A stretch of DNA of 18,354 nt. Source: Alphaproteobacteria bacterium. Lineage in GTDB: Bacteria; Pseudomonadota; Alphaproteobacteria; Rs-D84. Position numbers and translations under genes: made by a program. Shown here piece by piece: positions 7,056-13,433 of the stretch. Below the pieces are notes generated by a model. That model saw nothing but the letters and a program-made list of their open reading frames with translations, ran no database searches and was not told the DNA's origin. Positions within the stretch are counted from its first letter, which is position 1. Every line of letters begins with the position of its first letter. The DNA is taken from positions 1 to 18,354 of the forward strand of contig JAKSTE010000005.1 of NCBI GenBank assembly GCA_024402735.1, in the 5' to 3' direction.

Positions 7056-8378
7056 ATGAAAAAAGTAGTTATAGTTGGACGTCCTAACACCGGAAAATCG
7101 ACTTTATTTAACGCATTAACCAACACAAGAGATGCTTTGGTACATGACAGACCAGGAGTTACAAGAGACACTATATCATGTAATATTCCTAATAGACCAT
7201 GGACCGTTTTTGATACAGCTGGATTAGAAACAGATAAAAATGGTATAGCTCGCAACTCAACCGATATGGCTATAAATGCTATAGAAAAAGCAGACGTCAT
7301 CTTGTTTGTAGTTGACGGTAAAGTTGGATTATCACAAATGGATTTAGAATGGGCAAAACTTGTTCATAAAAAAACAAAAGCTCCTGCCATTTTATTAGTT
7401 AATAAAACAGAATCACTAAAAAGATTATCTGATATTAATGAATTTTATAAACTAGGTTTTGGTGAACCAATTTTAATATCCGCAGAACACAAACGTGGAT
7501 TAGATATTATTTACGAAACTTTAGACAAGTTGTCTGTAAACGAAACATACGACGAACAAAATACACAAAAATTAAAAATCGCTGTTTTAGGACAACCAAA
7601 CGTAGGAAAATCTACTTTCGTAAATCATATAATTGGAGAGCAACGTCAGATTGTTATGGACGCCCCAGGAATAACTCGTGATACAGTAAAAATACCGACA
7701 CATTTTTATGGGCGAGATATTATTTTAATGGACACAGCAGGATTGAGAAAAAAATCTAATGTAACAGATGATATTGAAACTCTAGCTGCTTTAAAATCGC
7801 TAGATGCTATAGAAAAAGCCAATATTATAATATTGATTGTTGATGGCACTAAAGACATAGAAAAACAATCTTTATCCATAGCATCAAAAGTGTACGATAG
7901 TGGCAAAATATTATGTATCGCCTTAAATAAATGGGATCTTGTAAACCAAGAAGAACGTGATGAAAAATTATTAAAATTAAAACATCAGTTTAGCAATTCT
8001 TTTCATCAAATAATAAAACCTCTAATACTGGCTATTTCTGCAAAGAATGGAACAGGTATTCAAAACCTCTTTAAACGTTTATATGAGCAATGGGAAATAT
8101 CAAATACAGAAGCGCCAACAAGTTTAATTAACCGTATAATAGAAAAATTGGTATCAGAAAAGCAACCACCTATGTCTCGTCTTAAACGTCCTATGAAAAT
8201 AAAGTTTGCTAGACAAACAGGACGCCATCCTATAAAAATTACTATTAATGTTGGTGGAGCTTCTGACATTCCAGAATCATATACAAGATATCTACGTCGT
8301 GGTCTTGCAACAGCTATGAAATGGGAACATATTCCAGTAACTATAGAATATAAAAAATCAGAAAATCCGTTTGATTAA
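7056..8378 (+). CDS. der: Ribosome-assembly GTPase Der (EngA)
   Basis: Der is the tandem-GTPase that acts in 50S ribosomal subunit maturation. The 440-residue product shows both G domains and the C-terminal KH-like domain. G domain 1: P-loop GRPNTGKS at 8-15, DTAG 53-56, NKTE 116-119. G domain 2: GQPNVGKS at 179-186, DTAG 226-229, NKWD 291-294. The KH-like domain runs from about 350 to the end (FARQTGRHPIKITINVGG). Each P-loop is followed by PGxTRD switch I sequence. The first P-loop carries Thr where most Der proteins have Val (NVGK), a mild oddity that keeps the P-loop intact. Length is normal. der often follows yfgM and bamB; here it lies 2.7 kb away on the opposite strand. Confidence 0.97.
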   Translation: MKKVVIVGRPNTGKSTLFNALTNTRDALVHDRPGVTRDTISCNIPNRPWTVFDTAGLETDKNGIARNSTDMAINAIEKADVILFVVDGKVGLSQMDLEWAKLVHKKTKAPAILLVNKTESLKRLSDINEFYKLGFGEPILISAEHKRGLDIIYETLDKLSVNETYDEQNTQKLKIAVLGQPNVGKSTFVNHIIGEQRQIVMDAPGITRDTVKIPTHFYGRDIILMDTAGLRKKSNVTDDIETLAALKSLDAIEKANIIILIVDGTKDIEKQSLSIASKVYDSGKILCIALNKWDLVNQEERDEKLLKLKHQFSNSFHQIIKPLILAISAKNGTGIQNLFKRLYEQWEISNTEAPTSLINRIIEKLVSEKQPPMSRLKRPMKIKFARQTGRHPIKITINVGGASDIPESYTRYLRRGLATAMKWEHIPVTIEYKKSENPFD

Positions 8379-8406
8379 AAAAACACGCCTAAAAGCGTGT
8401 TTTTTT
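8377..8406. terminator. Bidirectional intrinsic terminator between der and gltX
   Basis: ACACGC and GCGTGT flank the loop CTAAAA (8389-8394). With the A-run before and T-run after, the stem extends to 12 perfect pairs (8377-8388 with 8395-8406). Read in either direction it is a hairpin followed by seven U residues. It overlaps the der stop on one side and the gltX stop on the other, so one element ends both convergent genes. Confidence 0.9.
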
Positions 8407-9991
8407 ATAATACTAATTTTATTCTTTCTATAACCCTATCCGTTCCAAATACATGCATTATAGAATATAAATCTGGTGTATTTGTTCTACCACTCATAGC
8501 TACCCTTAAATTCATAGCAACCTCACCAGGTTTTACACATAAACTTTCGGATATTTTTACAATTTTAGCCCACCATGTGTCTTTATCATCATTAAAATCC
8601 CATGTGTTTAAGAAAAGATTTAAAGCATCTTTATTATAAGAATATTCTTTATTTGCTACAAACAAATCATCCCAAAAATAAGCTACTTCCTCTAATGTCT
8701 GTTTCCATGTAATAAAATCTTTACGTATACGTTTTGGGTTATCTCTTTCAATGGACAACACTGATGTTAAATAATCTATATTAGCAATCTGTTTCTTATT
8801 ATTTTCATTACCATATTCTTCTGCCCAATCAACAACAGATTTGACCAATACATCTACTGATAATGTAGCGATATATTCTTTTGCCCACCACTCAAGTTTT
8901 TCTGTACTAAATAAAGCGCTACTGGTCGGAATCTTTTTTATACGCAAAGGATAATTCCATATATTTGTTTCCGACTTTTTAGCTTTTTCTTCTTCATATC
9001 CTGCTGCAACGATATTATACAAATAATTTAATACCGCTTCCTGAGGAAAACCATTTATTAAATATTGCATAGTATTTGCTTCAGGATCTGTTCTTTTAGA
9101 TAATTTTCTTGAATTATGCGTCTGTTCATCCAACTTATTTATAGTTGCAACATGAATATATTCTGGGTTTTTCCATCCCATCATTCTAAACAATTGTAAA
9201 TGCAAATTTAATGAAGACAACCATTCTTCACCACGTTGAACTAATGTCGTTCTCATAAAATGATCATCACAAAGATGCGCAAAATGATATGTTGGCAATC
9301 TATCATTAGATTTAATTAAAACTATATCTTCCTCGTTTTCTGGGAATATTAAACGACCACGAACTTTATCATTATAATAAATTTTATTGTTCTTATTTCC
9401 CATTGAATATAACCGTATACTAGGCACTTCACCATTATCAAGATGAGAAATTATTTCTTCTTCTGTTAACTCTCTATCTCGCGCCCATTCACCATAAATT
9501 CCTGTTGCCCAACCAGCAGTTTTTTGTTTTTCTCTAATAGTATCCATTTCTTCAGCTGTCAAAAAACATGGATAAGCCAACCCCTTTTCCAATAAAAATG
9601 CAGCTACACTATGGTATACATCTTTACGTTGTGATTGATAATACGGTCCATATTTTCCACCATACTCAGGACCTTCATCAGGAATTAAATTAAAAGATTT
9701 TGCACATTTTAAAATAACTTCTACCGCACCGGCAACTTCTCGTTTTGTATCTGTATCTTCTATACGTAACATAAAGACACCATTACTTTGCTGTGCCAAT
9801 TTTTTTGCGATCATCATTTGATAAAGAGTTCCTAAATGCATAAACCCAGTAGGGCTTGGAGCAACACGTGTTACCAAGGCATCTTCTGATAAATTTCTCA
9901 ACGGGAACATTATCTCTAATTCATCTAAGGTATATTTTGGCGCTTCTCCCAAAACTCGAACAATTAAATCTCTACTTAATCCATTACGCAT
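8405..9991 (-). CDS. gltX: Glutamate-tRNA ligase, long clostridial-like form
   Basis: This class I aminoacyl-tRNA synthetase charges tRNA with glutamate. The 528-residue product has the catalytic signature APSPTGFMHLGT (44-55, HIGH equivalent at His52), RIEDTDTKREV (76-86), and KLSKR (296-300, KMSKS equivalent), followed by the anticodon-binding helical domain. It differs from the usual proteobacterial enzyme, which starts within a few residues of the TRFAPSPTG strand: here about 40 residues precede it, including the MFPLRNLSEDALVTR segment. The LAQQSNGVFMLRIEDTD, LAYPCFLTAEEMDTIREKQ and LPTYHFAHLCDDHFMRTT stretches resemble the long GltX of Clostridia and relatives as I recall it. This suggests acquisition by transfer or an ancient paralogue. 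The start is supported by AAGGA seven bases upstream. Ligase identity is secure; origin is inference. Confidence 0.93.
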   Translation of the reverse strand: MRNGLSRDLIVRVLGEAPKYTLDELEIMFPLRNLSEDALVTRVAPSPTGFMHLGTLYQMMIAKKLAQQSNGVFMLRIEDTDTKREVAGAVEVILKCAKSFNLIPDEGPEYGGKYGPYYQSQRKDVYHSVAAFLLEKGLAYPCFLTAEEMDTIREKQKTAGWATGIYGEWARDRELTEEEIISHLDNGEVPSIRLYSMGNKNNKIYYNDKVRGRLIFPENEEDIVLIKSNDRLPTYHFAHLCDDHFMRTTLVQRGEEWLSSLNLHLQLFRMMGWKNPEYIHVATINKLDEQTHNSRKLSKRTDPEANTMQYLINGFPQEAVLNYLYNIVAAGYEEEKAKKSETNIWNYPLRIKKIPTSSALFSTEKLEWWAKEYIATLSVDVLVKSVVDWAEEYGNENNKKQIANIDYLTSVLSIERDNPKRIRKDFITWKQTLEEVAYFWDDLFVANKEYSYNKDALNLFLNTWDFNDDKDTWWAKIVKISESLCVKPGEVAMNLRVAMSGRTNTPDLYSIMHVFGTDRVIERIKLVL

Positions 9992-10001
9992 ATTTATATC
10001 C

Positions 10002-10029
10002 TTGTTTTTTGATTTATAAATTTTATACT
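10002..10029 (+). promoter_or_regulatory. Promoter for a leaderless trmB transcript
   Basis: TTGTTT (10002-10007) and TATACT (10024-10029) are separated by 16 bp. Counting about seven bases past the -10 places the transcription start at the A of the trmB ATG (10036). No Shine-Dalgarno precedes the ATG. The element overlaps the region feeding the divergent gltX. Confidence 0.6.
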
Positions 10030-10035
10030 AAAAAT

Positions 10036-10710
10036 ATGGAAAAACAAGAATTAATACATTTAGAACAAAACGAATTACGCTCATTTGGACGTAGACACGG
10101 GAAAAAACTATCAAAACGAAAAAAATATTTAGTAGATTTTATATTACCTACATTAGCCCCTATTTTCACAAAAAAGTCACAAAAACCAACGATTCTTGAA
10201 ATTGGTTTTGGCAATGGAGAACATTTATTAGAACTATCTTTAAACAACCCAGACAACATAATAATTGGAGCAGAACCTTTTATAAACGGTGTAGCATCGC
10301 TGTTATCTGCCATTACTTCAGAAACTGATAATTCTATAAAAAAAGATTTTTCTAATATTAAAATTTATCCGGATGATGTGCGTTTACTATTACATGATAA
10401 GAATTGTGAAAACACAAAATTTGCTCAAATATGGATTTTACACCCGGATCCATGGCCTAAGGCTCGACATGAAAAACGACGTTTATTAAACAGTGATTTT
10501 TTAAATCTTTTATCAAACCATTTGGATACAAATGGAAATATTATTATTGGAACGGATCATTGGGAATACTATGAATGGATTCAAGAACAAGTAAAAACAA
10601 CTAATCTTAAAATAAAATCTACTGATTTAGAAACAATTCATACAAGATATCAATTAAAAAACAAAGCTTGTACATCTACCCCAAAATATATGATATTATC
10701 AAAAAATTAA
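10036..10710 (+). CDS. trmB: tRNA (guanine-N7-)-methyltransferase TrmB
   Basis: TrmB uses S-adenosylmethionine to methylate G46 in the tRNA variable loop. The 224-residue product carries the SAM-binding motif EIGFGNGE (55-62), acidic loop IGAEPFINGV (77-86) and the family-specific HPDPWPKARHEKRR (136-149), with GTDHWEYYEW near 172-181. The N-terminal RSFGRRHGKKLSKRKKYL is the usual TrmB lead-in. A longer reading from 9856 is possible, but the extra 60 residues run back through the promoter and the gltX start and have no family match, so ATG 10036 is chosen. A -10 element six bases upstream of this ATG fits a leaderless mRNA. The stop shares TTAA with the convergent unknown gene. Confidence 0.94.
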   Translation: MEKQELIHLEQNELRSFGRRHGKKLSKRKKYLVDFILPTLAPIFTKKSQKPTILEIGFGNGEHLLELSLNNPDNIIIGAEPFINGVASLLSAITSETDNSIKKDFSNIKIYPDDVRLLLHDKNCENTKFAQIWILHPDPWPKARHEKRRLLNSDFLNLLSNHLDTNGNIIIGTDHWEYYEWIQEQVKTTNLKIKSTDLETIHTRYQLKNKACTSTPKYMILSKN

Positions 10711-11375
10711 TACCGTATAAAAAACTTAATTTTACCAAGTAAGTCTGGTTTTTCACATTCTACTAAACGTATTACCTCATCTACACGTTCATAATTATTC
10801 AATAATTCAAAATACAAGTTTCCATCAAAATCCCAATTGTGTAACATACCATAAATTCTACCTACAAAATCAGACTTATTACCGGTATCTTCTTTTAAGG
10901 TAAGAGTTAAAGACTTTACATGTAAATCTCTTAATTTGCAAAATACATCATTCCATTTATTATTCGGTATTTCTAATATATCTAACCCTATTCCTAATTC
11001 ATGTTCAAAAAACAAGTCATTAAAAAGTATAGTAAAATTTTTAACAACGAACCAAAAATCTTTAATACTTATAAATAATTGTACTCCTGACGCACCATGT
11101 TTACATACATTAACTATATCCTTAGATAATATGGAAATACTTTGATCAATATCTTCATGTTGTTCAAAATAAAATCTAGCCAAAATCGTTGTCTTTTCTT
11201 TTTCTAAACAAGTCCATAAATATTGAGCTGCTGCCGGAGTAGTAGATATTAAAGAAATATTCTGATTAATAACATTATTAGCAACAGAAGCTAATGAAAT
11301 GGTATCTGGACGAGATTGTATCCATAATGCCAATTTATCATTTGCATCTAAAAAAATATTTTCAGTTTCAATCAT
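10707..11375 (-). CDS. Uncharacterised 222-residue protein
   Basis: I do not recognise this protein. Starting at ATG 11375-11373 (MIETENIFLDANDKLALW) it has no signal peptide or membrane helix. Alternating short beta-strands and helices (ISLISTTPAAAQYLW, HGASGVQLFISIKDF, LHVKSLTLTLKEDTG) suggest an alpha/beta fold, possibly barrel-like, but this is only a reading of the pattern. In-frame starts further upstream at 11393 and 11429 would add a hydrophobic stretch that runs into the promoter region of the divergent gene, and they lack a Shine-Dalgarno, so the shorter form is preferred. It diverges from the four-gene cluster at 11418 and shares a TTAA stop with trmB. Confidence 0.7.
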   Translation of the reverse strand: MIETENIFLDANDKLALWIQSRPDTISLASVANNVINQNISLISTTPAAAQYLWTCLEKEKTTILARFYFEQHEDIDQSISILSKDIVNVCKHGASGVQLFISIKDFWFVVKNFTILFNDLFFEHELGIGLDILEIPNNKWNDVFCKLRDLHVKSLTLTLKEDTGNKSDFVGRIYGMLHNWDFDGNLYFELLNNYERVDEVIRLVECEKPDLLGKIKFFIRY

Positions 11376-11403
11376 TTGCTTACAGTTTACCATAAAATAT
11401 GAT
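11376..11403 (+). promoter_or_regulatory. Possible promoter for the four-gene cluster
   Basis: TTGCTT (11376-11381) and TATGAT (11398-11403) are 16 bp apart. The expected start near 11410 would leave an 8-nt leader with no Shine-Dalgarno before the ATG at 11418. An overlapping TACAAT (11403-11408) is an alternative -10. The 42-bp divergent space must serve the minus-strand gene too. Confidence 0.4.
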
Positions 11404-11417
11404 ACAATGAAAACAAA

Positions 11418-12257
11418 ATGAAAAAACATTGCGAATATATTTTAAATTCTATTCTACTTAGCCTATCTATTATATTAGGACTATCTTTTTGGCTTAATAC
11501 TCAATTTCAATTTAATTTGTTTTCTGAAAAACATTGGGCAGAGTTAGCAAAAATGCAGGCTTCTCATATACCTGTAAATATTAATTTCTATATAGCTATT
11601 GGTATAGCTATATTTATGTTTATTTTAGGACTATATGCTATATTTAAACCAAAATTTAGACATGTTTTACACCCACGAAAAACAACTCCTACTAGACCAA
11701 ATAAACCAGAAGAAAAAACGATAGAAAACACTAAGAATGAACAACCACAAACATCAACTGTTTATAAACCAGCTCGATTAAATTTGCCAAAAAACATATC
11801 TGCTATACACCAAACACTTAATCAAGATACTAAACCTGTACAAACACAAAACAATGATTTAATAAATATCTTATCTGATTTTGATTACCAAATAAAAACA
11901 CCAACTTTTATAAAAGGTTTTAAACCTGACGTTTTTGCTATCGGGCGAGGAGAACAAATCATAATTGGTGGTATAAATTGTGATCCACAAAAAATCCAAA
12001 ACGCCATAAAAGCATTAAAAGATGTATTTTTAGAAACATTAGAAGATGTAGAAATAAATGTATTTGGTTTCATTTTAGATTCTGAAAACAAAATAGAAGA
12101 CACCCCAGATATAACTATATTAAGAAATTTAGATGATGTTAAAGAGTTTGTTTCAGAAATCCACAACAATATTCCACAAGAACCTGAAGAAGAAGATAGT
12201 TTTGATTCTTACTCAGAATATATAGATACTATTTTACAGTATATTAGCACAATGTAA
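11418..12257 (+). CDS. Uncharacterised two-TM protein with a cytoplasmic C-terminal domain
   Basis: Not recognised. The 279-residue product has two membrane helices (about 9-27 and 57-76) separated by a 30-residue loop, then a basic, Pro/Thr/Asn-rich linker (about 80-145) and a folded domain (about 146-246) with KTPTFIKGFKPDVFAIGRGE (160-179), IIIGGI, and strands LEDVEINVFGFILD. The last 30 residues are very acidic (QEPEEEDSFDSYSEY in part). The hydrophobic strand followed by PDVFAIG has the feel of a nuclease-like alpha/beta fold, but no catalytic E-x-K is visible, so no activity is claimed. It is the first gene of a tightly packed cluster whose next gene starts 13 bp downstream behind an AAGG. 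Confidence 0.75.
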   Translation: MKKHCEYILNSILLSLSIILGLSFWLNTQFQFNLFSEKHWAELAKMQASHIPVNINFYIAIGIAIFMFILGLYAIFKPKFRHVLHPRKTTPTRPNKPEEKTIENTKNEQPQTSTVYKPARLNLPKNISAIHQTLNQDTKPVQTQNNDLINILSDFDYQIKTPTFIKGFKPDVFAIGRGEQIIIGGINCDPQKIQNAIKALKDVFLETLEDVEINVFGFILDSENKIEDTPDITILRNLDDVKEFVSEIHNNIPQEPEEEDSFDSYSEYIDTILQYISTM

Positions 12258-12270
12258 TAAGGCATATAAA

Positions 12271-12777
12271 ATGCAATTAAATGAAGAAACAGCTTTAGAT
12301 AAATTAGCAGAATTGGGAATGGAAGATATGCCTGTTATGGAATACACCCCCACAAAATGCATATTAGATAAAGACTGGTTTAAACAATACACCATTTTAA
12401 GAAAAAATTTTTTAACATCTCTTATGGATTCCATTGAAGATATTGTATTTATGAATTTACCACAAGACGAGTACATTAATCTAGTTACAGGACAATCCAT
12501 TCCTGAAAATTTATCAATACGTTTTAGAATACCATTAGTATGGGGCGGACCTTTATCCATAGAAAACTTATTTATGTGTTATACATTCCCTTACAGTCAT
12601 AACCTAGATCTTTTTATTCTTAATCAAAACGATGCATCTAAAGTATATCTACCTAATCCCGCAAAAAAAATTTACATACCAACTACTGTCGGAGGTGGTG
12701 GTGATGGTGGAAACGCAACATCTGATAGATTAAGTCAAATAGCAGCAATGTTAGCAACAAGTAGAGGCAACGAATAA
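12271..12777 (+). CDS. Uncharacterised protein with a Gly-rich C-terminal segment
   Basis: Not recognised. The 168-residue product has an acidic N-terminal helix (NEETALDKLAELGMEDM), a central region with LSIRFRIPLVWGGPLSIENL and MCYTFPYSHNLDLFILNQ that has the density of aromatic, Pro and His residues expected of a conserved core, and a Gly-rich patch GGGGDGGNA (141-149) followed by a C-terminal helix DRLSQIAAMLATSRG. The Gly-rich hinge with a terminal helix could be a partner-binding tail. No signal peptide or membrane helix. The start is backed by AAGG 8-9 bases upstream. Its stop lies 3 bp before the SUKH-like gene, consistent with one operon. The composition and packing argue it is real; function unknown. 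Confidence 0.75.
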   Translation: MQLNEETALDKLAELGMEDMPVMEYTPTKCILDKDWFKQYTILRKNFLTSLMDSIEDIVFMNLPQDEYINLVTGQSIPENLSIRFRIPLVWGGPLSIENLFMCYTFPYSHNLDLFILNQNDASKVYLPNPAKKIYIPTTVGGGGDGGNATSDRLSQIAAMLATSRGNE

Positions 12778-12780
12778 GAT

Positions 12781-13215
12781 ATGACACAATCTGAATTAAT
12801 ATCTTTTTTACAAACAAAAAATGCTTCATTATTTCCTAAGGCATCAGATGTGGACATTATATCTACAAATAATGTACTACAACAAATACGAGCTTCTATG
12901 TTGCCGAAGTTCTTAATAGATTTATATTCTCAAACTTCTGGTATAACATTAGGATCAGCGTGTATTTTTGGGCCAACAGAAATAAACAGAGGATTAAAAT
13001 ATCCTTTGCCTGCTATTTCAGATATTAATGCAAATATCGTTAGTAATAAAAATATGTTTGGCAAAACATTATTTGGTAGAAACGACTTGTTTTGGTTTGC
13101 TACAGACGCTTTAGGAACTTGTTACATGCTAGATAATCTCACACTATCTGTATTACGTAAATATGACGAACCTTATAAAGCTATATTAGACTGTTTAATT
13201 ATAGGAAAAATTTAA
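12781..13215 (+). CDS. SUKH/SMI1-KNR4-like domain protein
   Basis: The 144-residue product follows the SUKH pattern: an N-terminal helix, LPKFLIDLYSQTSGI (41-55, the family's LPxxhxxhYxxhNG position), an early strand region with FGPTEINRG (63-71), then LFWFATDALGTCYMLDN (103-119), the family's strand pair with a D-x-x-G-T/N turn, and a terminal helix (YDEPYKAILDCLI). SUKH proteins are often immunity proteins against contact-dependent or polymorphic toxins, but many serve other cellular roles. No toxin gene is recognisable beside it. It is 3 bp after the preceding stop and 2 bp before the next start. The family call rests on motif spacing, without a profile search. Confidence 0.5.
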   Translation: MTQSELISFLQTKNASLFPKASDVDIISTNNVLQQIRASMLPKFLIDLYSQTSGITLGSACIFGPTEINRGLKYPLPAISDINANIVSNKNMFGKTLFGRNDLFWFATDALGTCYMLDNLTLSVLRKYDEPYKAILDCLIIGKI

Positions 13216-13217
13216 AT

Positions 13218-13433
13218 ATGAAAAAAATATCAATTTCTTTATCGGGACATCAGACAAGTATTTCCATAGAAAAAGAATTCTTAGATATATTGCAACAAAT
13301 AGCCAAAAAAAACTTTGTATCTGTTGCATCTATTATTAATAATATAGATTCAACAAGAAAAGCAGATACTAATCTTTCTTCTGAAATACGTATATGGATA
13401 TTGAAGCAATTATTGAAAACATCAAAATTATAA
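13218..13433 (+). CDS. Ribbon-helix-helix (RHH_4-type) protein
   Basis: The 71-residue product matches the small alphaproteobacterial RHH_4 family: SISLSGHQTSISIEKEFLDI (5-24) is the N-terminal strand and lead-in, VSVASIINNID (34-44) the first helix and turn, and NLSSEIRIWIL (52-62) the closing segment. These proteins are presumed DNA-binding dimers. It is the last of four tightly spaced genes and may regulate the cluster, which is inference. Its last 21 codons (13369-13433) overlap the 3' end of ybeY-lnt on the other strand, including the conserved NLSSxIR segment, so both frames are constrained there. Confidence 0.85.
   Translation: MKKISISLSGHQTSISIEKEFLDILQQIAKKNFVSVASIINNIDSTRKADTNLSSEIRIWILKQLLKTSKL

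Noticed and set aside
9856..10035. Extended 60-residue N-terminus for TrmB
   Set aside because: It runs antisense to the gltX start and through the trmB promoter, and no TrmB homologue has it; ATG 10036 gives the family N-terminus.
11376..11429. Hydrophobic N-terminal extension (signal or TM) of the gene at 10707-11375
   Set aside because: The in-frame upstream ATGs at 11393 and 11429 lie in the divergent promoter region, overlap the start of the next gene and lack a Shine-Dalgarno.
11876..12160. PD-(D/E)XK nuclease domain in the two-TM protein
   Set aside because: The strand pattern around PDVFAIG is suggestive, but no E-x-K follows and no other catalytic residue could be placed.
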